DNA of 64,000 nucleotides from HdN1 sp964473645. Lineage in GTDB: Bacteria > Pseudomonadota > Gammaproteobacteria > Pseudomonadales > Ketobacteraceae. The notes under the pieces are model-generated. The model was not told the DNA's origin. It was given only the letters and a program-made list of their open reading frames with translations, and made no database searches. This document shows, in pieces, positions 10,120-19,379 of the stretch (position 1 is its first letter; the number at the start of each line of letters is the position of its first letter). The translations under genes and the position numbers were made by a program. The stretch spans positions 372,001 through 436,000 of the forward strand of contig CAYYPW010000001.1 of the NCBI GenBank assembly GCA_964473645.1, read 5' to 3'.

Positions 10120-10690
10120 ATGTCGCCCACCAAAGATGAACTCGGTCAGCGCATTCGCACCGCCAGAGAGAGCTGCGGCCTGACCCAGGAGCAGCTTGGC
10201 CCTCGCTCGCGAAATGACTAACCTAGAGCAGTTGTTAGGGATCAACCGAATTCAACTGCATACCGCCGCCTATGAGGTGCCACCAGCCATAACCCGGTGG
10301 TAAGCGATCAAGCAAGGGGAACGAATCGCCGCCGATGAACGCCGGCGTCTGGGATTGGGTCTATTCCCCATGGGCGACTTGGTCGAGCTGTTTGAGTCCC
10401 AAGGGGTACGTACCGGTTCCGTTTTGCTTCCGGCCAACATTTCCGGTCTGACCTTGCTCAACGACAAGCTGGACATCTTCATCGTCATTAACAGCAATCA
10501 TCCTGCCTTGCGCCGACGATTCTCCTTGGCACATGAGTATGCGCATGTGCTGATCGACCGTGATCGCGCCAACGCCTTTGCCGCAGAATTTCTGATGCCC
10601 GCAGAAGGCATCCTGCAGTTCGTTCACGCCTTGGGTACTCGCCCTTTTCGTCCTGATCCCCCCTTTCACAAGTTTATGCCTCAAATGTTA
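10120..10690 (+). pseudogene. Decayed XRE-ImmA type regulator/metallopeptidase
   Basis: The 5' part encodes MSPTKDELGQRIRTARESCG followed by LTQEQLG, the start of an XRE helix-turn-helix, and then hits TAA at 10219. Another frame continues with ALAREMTNLEQLLGI, a family-like linker. It is stopped by TAA at about 10303, where family members would have Glu, and resumes as GERIAADERRRLGLGL. The zinc-peptidase part keeps RRRFSLAHEYAH (HExxH-like), then jumps from DRDR to ANAFAAEFLMP, missing the intervening residues. Three independent lesions (loss of most of the HTH, a nonsense codon, an internal deletion) mean it is not functional. Intact relatives are antitoxin-like or phage-repressor-cleaving proteins (family knowledge). 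Confidence 0.8.
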
Positions 10691-11067
10691 GGATGCACCT
10701 ATCTCCAATGCACAGCCCTCTCTGGATACGGCAAGCGCCGATGCGCCAATGATGATTCAAGGATTACGATGAAAGCTAAAAACCACCCATCGGCTAGCGA
10801 GGGAGAAAAAGCGCTATACGAGCTTATACGCAAATTGATTGTCACCGCCCGTCAGACGGTTACTCGTGGTGTGGATCTGGTGCAGGTTCACACCAACTTC
10901 GAAATTGGGCGGCACATTATCGAAAACGAGCAACAGGGTGAGCAGCGCGCCGCCTATGGAAAGGCAATACTCAAGTCTCTAGCCGAAAAGCTATCTGTTG
11001 AGTTTGGCCCTGGTTTCTCGGTAACCAACCTCAAACTCATGCGGCAGTTTTATATAGAAAACATTCA

Positions 11068-11098
11068 TCGATAGGTCAGACACTGTCTGACCTATCGA
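11068..11098. repeat. Palindrome at the frameshift site of DUF1016 gene C
   Basis: The perfect 14-base arms (TCGATAGGTCAGAC and its complement) flank a 3-base loop ACT. The in-frame stop TAG that ends the first segment lies within the left arm. Confidence 0.85.
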
Positions 11099-11113
11099 AT
11101 CAGGATGTAATGA

Positions 11114-11130
11114 GTCAGACGCCGTCTGAC
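11114..11130. repeat. Second GTCAGAC palindrome in DUF1016 gene C
   Basis: The arms GTCAGAC and GTCTGAC flank the loop GCC. It repeats the core of the 11068-11098 palindrome; each encodes a QT-x-SD peptide. Confidence 0.8.
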
Positions 11131-11936
11131 CCAATGACCATATCCAAACGCCCATTTTCATTGAGCTGGTCACACTACGTATTCTTACTCAGCATTAGAA
11201 ACACTGAGGAACGTAATTTCTACGAAATTGAAGCGACAAGCCAAAGCTGGACACTGCGCGAACTCAAGCGCCAGTTCAACAGCAGTCTCTACGAACGACT
11301 GGCACTTAGCCGCGACAAGGTAGGTCTTCGCCAACTAGCACGAGACGGGCAAATAGTCAGCCAGCCCAAAGACTTGCTCAAGGAACCATTGGTGCTGGAA
11401 TTTCTTGGCCTTTCAGAACAACCCCGCTATTCAGAATCCGATCTGGAAACTGCCATCATCAATCAGATCGAGCATTTTCTGCTTGAGCTCGGCAAAGGAT
11501 TTCTGTTTGAAGCACGACAAAAGCGCTTCACCTTCGACGACGACCACTTTTTCGTTGACCTGGTTTTCTACAACCGTCTATTGCGCTGTTATGTGTTGAT
11601 CGACCTCAAAATCGGCAAACTTACCCATCAAGATCTTGGCCAGATGCAGATGTACGTCAATTACTTCGACCGTTATGTCAAGACCGAGGCTGAAAACGCC
11701 ACCGTCGGCATTGTCCTATGCAAGAAAAAACACGAAGCCCTGGTAGAAATCACCCTACCCAAAGACGCCAATATCCACGCACGGGAATATCAACTCTATC
11801 TACCAGATAAGGAGGAGTTGCGGCAAAAATTGCAGGAGTGGGCAGGGGATGATTAAGGTTTGATTCAAGCTAAGAACCATGTCAATGAATCAATGTAAGA
11901 CCTGTTTCGTCAGCGATGGCAATCATTTCATCCTTG

Positions 11937-13031
11937 CTAATCATCTATCCTTTTCCAGGCCTCTTCTTTGCTCAACCGGGCAGCATGTTCCAACGCCTGC
12001 AGTGAACGGGTCTGCAATTTCAGTGGCAACGTAGATTCCTCCCACAAGCGCAGGGTAGCAACAGAAACATTGAGCAATTGCGCATATTGCATCTGGGTCA
12101 TACCGAACTGCTTGCGCAACCGGACGATGGAAGTGCGTGTCGGTTTGAACGGCTTTGGGTTAGGTTTTTTCTCAGGAATTTGTTTGGTCTTTTGGGTAGC
12201 CAGCTGTTTAACCCGTTGCTTGGCAATAGGCTCTGGCACAGGAGGTGTCGAGGCTGTCTTTTTAGCGGCTTTTTTTTGAGAAGCTTTGCGAGATGTCTTA
12301 AGAGGTTTATCGAGCGGCTTTTCGGGAGACGTTTCTGCATCGATTTCAATGCCGAATAATGCGCCCAAATCGCCTGTAACCCGTCGATGCGTTCCCTCTT
12401 TGACGGCAATGGCAGGCGTCAGCTCAATCAGCGCGTTATGATCCACGCCGCGCAGTTTGAATAGCAGTTCCGGTGCGGTATCGAGGCGCGCGCCAACCCC
12501 ATACAACACGGCCGCGGCATGTTTGCATAAATAGGCGCCGTCAGGGCAGGAACAATGTATTTTAATGTCGCGCCCCCTGGGCAGCAATCCGTCCTTGGGG
12601 TCGGTAACAATATCCATTACCTGCCGCGACAACTTGCCTTGCATCAACTCGATGATACTGCCGATTTGGCCACTGCATTTTTTTACGATGGCATTCCATT
12701 GCGATGCAGGCAATTTTTGTATCTGTATTTTTACAGTATAAAGTGACGAGCCGCTAACATAAGCGTTAATTTCTGCTTCGCCAATCGCCAGATGGCAAAC
12801 CGATCCATTGCGCACGTAAGTTCTGCCACGCGGCAGGCGATTGGCAAAATCACAAAACGCTTCCATTTGGTGGCACCAGGCCTTGCCCCAGAAAGTGGCC
12901 GAAATAGTACGCCCTGTCAGGGTGACAGGCTGTATGTTTTCGCCTTTTTTTGCCAGCGTCGCCATGCCTTTCGCAGCCATGGTTTTTCGTTTAGCCGCCG
13001 ATACATAAGTCGGCCACCGTCCATACGCCAT
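11937..13031 (-). CDS. SWIM zinc-finger protein with C-terminal helix-turn-helix
   Basis: This 364-residue protein carries a SWIM zinc finger (Cys-x-Cys-x6-Cys-x-His: HCSCPDGAYLCKH, Cys160/162/169 and His171). SWIM domains of this type usually partner SNF2 ATPases, and a SNF2 gene lies 16 bases upstream in the same direction. A basic Lys/Pro-rich linker (about 240-300) leads to a C-terminal XRE-like helix-turn-helix (TQMQYAQLLNVSVATLRLWEE). A longer open frame upstream would overlap the SNF2 gene; the ATG at 13031 is chosen because GGGAGA precedes it at good spacing. A likely role is DNA-binding partner of the helicase in repair, recombination or defence, but this is not proven. Confidence 0.85.
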   Translation of the reverse strand: MAYGRWPTYVSAAKRKTMAAKGMATLAKKGENIQPVTLTGRTISATFWGKAWCHQMEAFCDFANRLPRGRTYVRNGSVCHLAIGEAEINAYVSGSSLYTVKIQIQKLPASQWNAIVKKCSGQIGSIIELMQGKLSRQVMDIVTDPKDGLLPRGRDIKIHCSCPDGAYLCKHAAAVLYGVGARLDTAPELLFKLRGVDHNALIELTPAIAVKEGTHRRVTGDLGALFGIEIDAETSPEKPLDKPLKTSRKASQKKAAKKTASTPPVPEPIAKQRVKQLATQKTKQIPEKKPNPKPFKPTRTSIVRLRKQFGMTQMQYAQLLNVSVATLRLWEESTLPLKLQTRSLQALEHAARLSKEEAWKRIDD

Positions 13032-13047
13032 TTTTTTCTCCCAATGA

Positions 13048-15789
13048 TTAATCATCCACCGACAAATGATCGATATGCAGTGATACCAGATCAAGCAATT
13101 GTGCATCACTCATTTCGGTGAGCAAGGCTTCTGCACCAGATTCCAGTAATTCATTAGCCAAATGCTTTTTCTGTGTGAGGAGTGCATCTATTTTTTCCTC
13201 CAGCGTCCCTTGGCAAATAAATTTGTGCACCAGCACGTTACGTTTCTGTCCGATCCGGAAGGCACGATCGGTGGCTTGATTTTCAACCGCCGGATTCCAC
13301 CAACGATCAAAATGAATAACATGCGAGGCCTGCGTCAGGTTCAATCCGACGCCGCCGGCTTTAAGCGATAATACAAAAAAAGGTGGACCGTCTTCGCGCT
13401 GGAATTGATCGACCAGTTTCTGGCGTTGCGATGCCGACGTTGTGCCGTGCAGCACTAATCCCGGCGCGCCGAAGCAGTGCGCCAAAAAAGCAGCCAATGG
13501 CGCGGTCATTTCACGGAACTGGGTAAAAATCAGCGCCTTTTCCTGGCGTGCGGCAATTTCTTCACACAGCGCTGCCAATTGCGTGAACTTTCCACTGGCG
13601 GCAGGTGAGTACCCGTCATCGCCCAAGAGTTGCGAAGGGTGATTGCAGATTTGCTTGAAGCGCATGAGAAACGACAGAATCAGGCCGCGCCGCTGAATAC
13701 CTTCGCTATCGCGCAGTGCAATGGTAAGGTCATGCACGGATTTTTCATACAGGGCGGCTTGCTCGCGACTGAGCAGGCAATAACGGTTGAGTTCAGTTTT
13801 TTCGGGCAGGTCGGCAATGATGCGTTTGTCCGTTTTTAAACGCCGCAACAGGTAAGGTTGAATGAGTTTGCGCAGGGGGGCGAATTGATCGGCTTCACGC
13901 GCGGCCAGGCTTTTGGTGAATGTCTTGAATTTGTCGGCGCTGCCGAGCAAGCCGGGCAGTAGAAAATCAAACAACGACCACAAATCTCCCAGCCGGTTTT
14001 CGATTGGCGTACCAGTGAGGGCAATACGGCTGTCTGCCTGCAATTTCTTTACCGCACGCGTCTGTTGGCTGGCCGGATTTTTGATTGCCTGCGCTTCATC
14101 CAAAATGACCAGGCGCCATTTTTGCGTCTGGAACACATCGTAGTTGAGCAAGGTGCCATAGGTTGTCACCACCAGGTCGTGCTTATCCAGCCGATTGCTG
14201 TCTTTGACAATGCTGCCCTTGAAAGCGCTGCCTTTGCCAAGCATTTGCATATCCATCATGGCGGGGTGAGCAAACAGGCAGCGCAGGCTGGGTGCAAATT
14301 TTTCCAGTTCGGATTTCCAGTTGCCCAGTAATGACGTTGGAATAATCAATAGCGAAGGGGCTGCAGGTGGGCGTTGGCTTTTCTTGTCGCCCTGGCTTTG
14401 ATTTTTGGTGGTAGCCTGCAATTTCAGCCACAGCAACAGACTGATCACTTGCAGGGTTTTACCCAACCCCATGTCATCGGCGAGACAAGCGCCCAGATTG
14501 AGCTGAGTCATGCGCGCTAACCAGACGACACCGGTTTCCTGATAGGGGCGTAGTTGGGCGTGCAAATGCGGTTTGAGAACACGCAATGCTGCCGTATCGG
14601 TTTCGCGCAGGGAATCCAACAGGGGCTGCAAGGCTTTGCCTGGGGTCGCATATTGCCATGCCGGTGTGGTCATGGCCGCAGGCGCCAGATCGACCGGCGC
14701 GCCTGCCAGCAAGCGCATGCCTTCAATAAAAGAAATCCCCTGCCGGGCATAATTTTTGTCGAGATTTTCCCATTGTTTCAGGGCGCTTTTCAGTCTTTCT
14801 TTATCAATTTCCACCCAGCGCCCTTTTAGAAACACCAGGCCTTCGCTCGCTTTCAGTAAAGTCTTCCACTCCGCCGGGCTTACCTCTTGATCCCCAAGGG
14901 CAAGTGTTGCGCTGAAATCGAGTAGGGTTGCACTAGAAAAATTGCCTGTTATGGTGTCACCGATACGGGTTTTTATTTGCGGTTTGGGGCGTTGATGCCA
15001 CCAATCGGGCACGCGTATCAGCAGGCCGGATTGTTCATATAAGGGGATTTCCTGCAAAAAGGCATAGGCTTCAGCCGGTGTCCATGCCAGGGGATGGTAA
15101 ATGTCGCCACTCTCGATCAGCGTTTTAACCAGGGCGCTGCTTTCACTGGCAAGATGCAGCGGCGACAACAAATGCAATAACGCTTTTGTATGCTTCGCCC
15201 CGCTGTACGCCTGTAAAGCATTACCCAACGGTTGGTGTTGCGAGGTGCCCCGCCCGGAGAGTTGCGCAATATACGTGGCCATGAACGCGAAGGGGTAACG
15301 CTCATCCTGCTTGTTTTCGGCCAGGTTGAAACACACCCTGCCCACTTGCCGCCAATGGGGTGCATGTTGTTGCAGATACGCACCCAAGGTGACGGTCTGT
15401 TCGCGCAATTGTGCGATTAACCAGTCATCCAACGCATGCCATACCGCTGTAAGCGACTCAACACTGAGATATTCGGCACCCGGCATGGGCGGTGCGTTTT
15501 CCAACAGCGCCGTCAAGGTGTCGAACGGGGGTGATGCCAAAGGCGTGGGGGATGTGTCATCGGCTGCGGTATGGCAGCGCTCCCGCAGGTACAGGCAGGC
15601 AAACTGACGCCAGAACAAAAGCGGTGCGGGAAGATTTTCAGCGGTTTTCTGCGCGCCAAGTGCAAACAACCCCTGACTGATACCATGGTGAAACGCTTTT
15701 TCAAGGGTAGGCGGCAGTGGTAGGCCGGGGGCGTCGGTCGCTTTGAAGCGAAGCGCACCACCCGGCAACATATGTAATTCGAAACTCAT
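13048..15789 (-). CDS. SNF2-family DEAD/DEAH helicase-like ATPase
   Basis: This is an SF2 double-stranded-DNA translocase of the SNF2/RapA type (913 residues). An N-terminal region of about 400 residues, probably SNF2-associated, precedes the ATPase core. The core has Walker A DDMGLGKT near residue 440, DEAQ near 565, and the 'ALTGTPIENRLGDLWS' block. The C-terminal helicase half contains FDRWWNPAVENQATDRAFRIGQ. The ATG at 15789 is preferred to a TTG three codons upstream. The start of the SWIM gene lies just downstream, so the two are probably co-transcribed and act together. The pair is next to a restriction island, suggesting but not proving a defence role. Confidence 0.92.
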   Translation of the reverse strand: MSFELHMLPGGALRFKATDAPGLPLPPTLEKAFHHGISQGLFALGAQKTAENLPAPLLFWRQFACLYLRERCHTAADDTSPTPLASPPFDTLTALLENAPPMPGAEYLSVESLTAVWHALDDWLIAQLREQTVTLGAYLQQHAPHWRQVGRVCFNLAENKQDERYPFAFMATYIAQLSGRGTSQHQPLGNALQAYSGAKHTKALLHLLSPLHLASESSALVKTLIESGDIYHPLAWTPAEAYAFLQEIPLYEQSGLLIRVPDWWHQRPKPQIKTRIGDTITGNFSSATLLDFSATLALGDQEVSPAEWKTLLKASEGLVFLKGRWVEIDKERLKSALKQWENLDKNYARQGISFIEGMRLLAGAPVDLAPAAMTTPAWQYATPGKALQPLLDSLRETDTAALRVLKPHLHAQLRPYQETGVVWLARMTQLNLGACLADDMGLGKTLQVISLLLWLKLQATTKNQSQGDKKSQRPPAAPSLLIIPTSLLGNWKSELEKFAPSLRCLFAHPAMMDMQMLGKGSAFKGSIVKDSNRLDKHDLVVTTYGTLLNYDVFQTQKWRLVILDEAQAIKNPASQQTRAVKKLQADSRIALTGTPIENRLGDLWSLFDFLLPGLLGSADKFKTFTKSLAAREADQFAPLRKLIQPYLLRRLKTDKRIIADLPEKTELNRYCLLSREQAALYEKSVHDLTIALRDSEGIQRRGLILSFLMRFKQICNHPSQLLGDDGYSPAASGKFTQLAALCEEIAARQEKALIFTQFREMTAPLAAFLAHCFGAPGLVLHGTTSASQRQKLVDQFQREDGPPFFVLSLKAGGVGLNLTQASHVIHFDRWWNPAVENQATDRAFRIGQKRNVLVHKFICQGTLEEKIDALLTQKKHLANELLESGAEALLTEMSDAQLLDLVSLHIDHLSVDD

Positions 15790-15930
15790 CGGGCGCAAGT
15801 TCTCATCAGCCGGTGGGCATACCTGCCATGGGGGGCCCTTGGCATGATACCCGGGTGATCGTAGTGAATTCAGAAAACCGCCAGTATTCTATACTGACAC
15901 TTTCGCGCACCTCTGCGCAGTGGAGAATTC

Positions 15931-16575
15931 ATGTTCAAATTGTTCAATAAACTTTTGATGCTGATGGTGGTATTGGCGCTTGCCGGCCCCTTTATTCTCA
16001 AACGTCCTGACGGCCAACCCCTGATGTCGATGAAGGATCTTAATCTACCAGCGATGCCGTCGAGTCTGGGCGAGCTTTGGCAACGGGTGGTCGGCAGCGT
16101 AAGCAGCAACAGCAACACCGCGACGTCCCCCGCAGGTGCGTCGGCTGAGGCCGCAGGCGCCAGCATCAGTTGGTCCAAGCAGGCGGCCTTGCCCAGTTCG
16201 TTTATCCCCCAACCCGGTGTCGAATATCCCAAGCAAGAGGGGGTTTTCTACCGTTACAAAGATGCGAAGGGGGTTTGGCAATTCTCTGACACCCCACAAA
16301 CCGGCACCACCAACTTCGTCAGCAGTATCGACCCCAAGGCCAACGTGATCCAGTCGCTTGATAAAGATAAAATCGATGCCGCGCTGGGCCGCACACCGCC
16401 AGAACCCCCACCTGACCAAGCCAAAGACGAAAAGAAAGACGATTCCCTGCTCTCCAATATCCCGCTCCCCATGACCGTCCCGGTGGCCGAGATTCCCAAC
16501 CTGATCCAACAAGCCAAGGATGTGCAAGCGCTGACTAACGAACGCACTAAGCAATTGGAACAGAACCGGTATTGA
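15931..16575 (+). CDS. DUF4124 domain protein, membrane-anchored
   Basis: This 214-residue protein has one N-terminal hydrophobic segment (LLMLMVVLALAGPFIL), so it is probably anchored in the inner membrane or exported. A DUF4124-like block near residues 105-125 (VFYRYKDAKGVWQFSDTPQ) follows a Ser/Ala-rich linker. The C-terminal part is charged with a Pro-rich stretch. DUF4124 proteins have no settled function. GGAG lies 5 bases before the ATG, and a TATACT sequence about 40 bases upstream may be the -10. It is a single gene, convergent with the protease gene. Confidence 0.8.
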   Translation: MFKLFNKLLMLMVVLALAGPFILKRPDGQPLMSMKDLNLPAMPSSLGELWQRVVGSVSSNSNTATSPAGASAEAAGASISWSKQAALPSSFIPQPGVEYPKQEGVFYRYKDAKGVWQFSDTPQTGTTNFVSSIDPKANVIQSLDKDKIDAALGRTPPEPPPDQAKDEKKDDSLLSNIPLPMTVPVAEIPNLIQQAKDVQALTNERTKQLEQNRY

Positions 16576-16587
16576 TGCAAGCAATAA

Positions 16588-16631
16588 CGCCAACTGCGGA
16601 GGGCGCAGTCAAATGGGCTCCGCAGTTGGCG
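16588..16631. terminator. Hairpin between convergent genes
   Basis: The 13-base stem (CGCCAACTGCGGA and its complement) has an 18-base loop and sits 12 bases after the DUF4124 stop and just past the protease stop on the other strand. No U-tract is present, so termination strength is uncertain. Confidence 0.45.
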
Positions 16632-16633
16632 GA

Positions 16634-17377
16634 TCAACTGTCTGTCAAAGTCATCAGAATATCGGCATACCAGGCACAATTGAGGCCCAGCGCCTCATCG
16701 ACCTCAACATCACGCGAACCGACGTCGAGGCGGGCCGAATGCACACCCAATAACATCCACGGTAAATCGCCGTGAGCAACGGTCGGCTGTGGCAAGCGCA
16801 TCACGACAGGCGCACCGCTGCTACCACGATGGGTACGAGCATCGGTGAGAAAATAACCTTCCCCCTGAAATCGTAACCCGAAGGAGGACGCCACAATGGC
16901 GTGGCGCACCACGGGCGTGTGGTGCAGGGTGTCATGAAAGCCCAGTGGGAACCCCACCACCAATAACGACGTACCTACTTCAACCTGACCTTGTGCGTCC
17001 AACAAATGCTGCGGTGTAAACGCCCGGTAAAGCGCCGTTTTGGGTAAAGCTGCACGATTGATCTCAATTACCGCCACATCGATTTCACCGGCCCGGTCGG
17101 TGCCCTGCAGCCACACAGCTTTGCCGTTACGGTACAAGGGCATTGAAAAGCCGGTGGATTCGGCCACATTACTGGGGTTGATATGCATTTCGATTTCAAT
17201 GCGGTCGGGAAAATGCTGGCTCGGCTCATCAAAGATTACATGCCGACTGGTGACCAGAAACAAACGCTGATCACGCGCAAAGAAAAAACCGCTGGCGTTG
17301 GTCAGGGGGCGTTGGCCATCAAAGGTAAAAATGCGTGCCGCGGTAAGCAAAATTGTTTCAATCATTGGAAACCCCAT
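16634..17377 (-). CDS. Trypsin-like serine protease
   Basis: This 247-residue protein has a chymotrypsin-type catalytic triad in order: His in VTSRHVIF, Asp in EIDVAVIEI, and Ser in THRGSSGAPV. No clear signal peptide is seen with the chosen start, so it may act in the cytoplasm, unlike DegP-type proteases. No PDZ domain follows. The open frame extends upstream into fumC, but the ATG at 17377 has GAGG at good spacing and avoids that overlap. The substrate is unknown. It lies 59 bases downstream of fumC on the same strand and may be co-transcribed with it. Confidence 0.8.
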   Translation of the reverse strand: MGFPMIETILLTAARIFTFDGQRPLTNASGFFFARDQRLFLVTSRHVIFDEPSQHFPDRIEIEMHINPSNVAESTGFSMPLYRNGKAVWLQGTDRAGEIDVAVIEINRAALPKTALYRAFTPQHLLDAQGQVEVGTSLLVVGFPLGFHDTLHHTPVVRHAIVASSFGLRFQGEGYFLTDARTHRGSSGAPVVMRLPQPTVAHGDLPWMLLGVHSARLDVGSRDVEVDEALGLNCAWYADILMTLTDS

Positions 17378-17436
17378 GCTGTCCTCAGGCCCAAACCGGG
17401 GTCTGCAAACGTTGTGACGAGGTGTCCAGTATTTCA

Positions 17437-18843
17437 CTAAAGCATTGGTGGCGATAGCATTTTTTCCGGTCGCACCAGGGCGTCGAACAGCTCTGCCGAC
17501 ACCTCACCACTGGCCAGGGCGGCTGCACGCAAGGTGGTATTGTTCTCATAGGCAGATTTGGCAATCTTTGCGGCTTTTTCGTAACCAATCTGTGGTGCCA
17601 GCGCCGTTACCAGCATCAGTGATTTTTCGCAGTAATCCGCAATGCGATCCACTTGCGGCTCAATGCCTGCCACACAGTGGTGCGTAAAACTCGACACGGC
17701 ATCGGTGAGCAGACGAATCGACTGCAGAATATTATGAATGATCACCGGCTTGAACACGTTCAGCTCCAAATGCCCTTGTGCGCCAGCAAATGTTACGGTG
17801 GTGTGATTACCCATGACCTGGACACACACCATAGTCAAGGCTTCGCATTGTGTGGGATTGACCTTGCCCGGCATGATCGAGGAGCCGGGTTCGTTTTCTG
17901 GCAGGTGTAATTCACCCAACCCACAACGCGGGCCCGAGCCCAGCAAACGAATATCATTGGCGATTTTATGCAGGCTCACCGCCAGCGTATTCAACACACC
18001 AGAGATTTCCACCAGCGCATCGTGGGCGGCGAGCGCCTCGAATTTGTTAACGGCAGAGGTAAAGGGCAACTGCGTATACTGTGCCACTGCCTGCGCAAAA
18101 CGCTCCCCAAAATGAGGCGGTGTATTGAGGCCCGTACCCACCGCCGTGCCGCCTTGCGCCAAGGGATACAAGCGACGCAATCCTTCCGTTACCCGCTCGA
18201 TGCCCAATGCCATCTGCGTGGCATAACCAGAAAATTCCTGCCCCAGGGTTAAAGGGGTCGCGTCTTGCAAATGGGTGCGCCCCATTTTGACGATCGAATG
18301 CCAAGCCGTGGCGTGTTGCTGCAACTGGGACTGCAACGCTACTAACGCCGGTAATAAGTGGTGCTGGCATTGTTCCACCGTCGCGATATGCATGGCGGTG
18401 GGAAAGGCATCGTTCGATGACTGGCTACGATTGCAGTGATCATTGGGATGGATGACAACCGGGTTCGCTGACGAACTGCTTTTCAATGCCAGATTCGCGA
18501 CATGCGCGATCACTTCATTGGCGTTCATATTGGATTGCGTGCCCGACCCGGTCTGCCAAATCACCAATGGAAAATGCGCATCCAGATCCCCTGCGATCAC
18601 TGCCGCTGCTGCTGCCTGAATAGCCTTGCCGCGTTGTTCATCCAGCACGCCGGCGGCCATGTTTTCCTGCGCAGCACAGTATTTGACGATGCCTAACGCC
18701 CGAATCAAGGGGCGCGGAAGGGTTTCCGTGCCGATATTGAAAAAATGCAGCGAGCGTTGCGTTTGTGCCCCCCAGTATTTATCGGCGGGCACTTCGATCG
18801 GGCCAAACGAATCCGATTCGATTCTGACGGCAGGATCAGACAT
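17437..18843 (-). CDS. fumC: Class II fumarate hydratase
   Basis: FumC converts fumarate to L-malate in the TCA cycle and, unlike class I enzymes, needs no iron-sulfur cluster. The 468-residue length is normal. Family motifs are GRTHLQDATPLTLGQEF (the 'B-site' His region) and the mobile-loop signature GSSIMPGKVNPTQCEA, with NMNANEVIAH earlier. All residues expected around the active site are present. It starts 18 bases after the DUF2789 gene, with which it is probably co-transcribed. Adenylosuccinate lyase and aspartase share the fold; the KVNPTQCEA version fits fumarase best. Confidence 0.93.
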   Translation of the reverse strand: MSDPAVRIESDSFGPIEVPADKYWGAQTQRSLHFFNIGTETLPRPLIRALGIVKYCAAQENMAAGVLDEQRGKAIQAAAAAVIAGDLDAHFPLVIWQTGSGTQSNMNANEVIAHVANLALKSSSSANPVVIHPNDHCNRSQSSNDAFPTAMHIATVEQCQHHLLPALVALQSQLQQHATAWHSIVKMGRTHLQDATPLTLGQEFSGYATQMALGIERVTEGLRRLYPLAQGGTAVGTGLNTPPHFGERFAQAVAQYTQLPFTSAVNKFEALAAHDALVEISGVLNTLAVSLHKIANDIRLLGSGPRCGLGELHLPENEPGSSIMPGKVNPTQCEALTMVCVQVMGNHTTVTFAGAQGHLELNVFKPVIIHNILQSIRLLTDAVSSFTHHCVAGIEPQVDRIADYCEKSLMLVTALAPQIGYEKAAKIAKSAYENNTTLRAAALASGEVSAELFDALVRPEKMLSPPML

Positions 18844-18861
18844 GGTTGAAAGCCCCTGCGA

Positions 18862-19095
18862 TCAGGCTCGCAACATCATGCTCAATTCATCAACGATGAG
18901 CGCCCAATCAGCGTCTTCCTTGATCGCTTGCTGCAGAAAATCTGCCTGGGATGCACTCCAGAAAGGGGCTTCGTGCAGCGACAATGCGCCAGACAGTGGT
19001 GCATGTTCTTCCATAAAGCGATCGATCGCTTCATCCGTTGATGAGAGCCCCAATTGGGCAAACAAGCTCTCCAGTTGATAAACTTGGGTTTCCAT
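18862..19095 (-). CDS. DUF2789 family small protein
   Basis: This 77-residue acidic protein matches the DUF2789 pattern: QLESLFAQLGL near the start, then APFWSASQADFLQQAIKEDADWA. Its function is unknown. AAGGAG lies at good distance from the ATG. It is immediately upstream of fumC. Confidence 0.8.
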   Translation of the reverse strand: METQVYQLESLFAQLGLSSTDEAIDRFMEEHAPLSGALSLHEAPFWSASQADFLQQAIKEDADWALIVDELSMMLRA

Positions 19096-19379
19096 CGCTA
19101 AGTCTCCTTACATTTGTTAAGTCAAACGGCAACACACAGTGGCCAAAATGGCCTGCCATCCATCATGCGCGCGAATTGCCTGCAACGACCAGCAAGCCGT
19201 TAGACCAATATGCGCTTAGGCTTAGCGCCTTTTGTTACTAGAGAATATTGGTTACTAGAGAATACTTTCGTTGCTAGCGCTTAATAGCAGGCGATCCTCC
19301 AGAGCACTGTGGGTCTGCTATCACCCCACCCCCTTGTGATACCCTGCGCGACAGCATTGCTGAACAGGATCATCCCCTC

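Larger units (their letters stand above)
10769..11856 (+). pseudogene. DUF1016/YhcG-family PD-(D/E)xK nuclease C, frameshifted
   Basis: The first segment (10769-11074, ATG preceded by AAGGA) encodes the DUF1016 N-terminal domain (FEIGRHIIENEQQ, GFSVTNLKLMRQFYIENIHR) and stops at TAG. The next frame, open from about 11062, continues seamlessly as IGQTLSD and then RPFSLSWSHYVFL and RNFYEIEA. It includes the nuclease part, with HFFVDLVFYNR and YVLIDLKIG, ending at TGA 11856. Restoring one base at about 11070 gives a 362-residue full-length protein. The lesion lies inside a 31-base palindrome (11068-11098). If the base loss is a sequencing error the gene would be intact; an internal restart at ATG 11110 could also give the C-terminal domain alone. 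Confidence 0.85.

Noticed and set aside
11074..11130. GTCAGAC/GTCTGAC motifs as intergenic REP elements
   Set aside because: They are inside a DUF1016 coding sequence in the repaired frame and encode QTxSD peptides; they are listed as coding palindromes.
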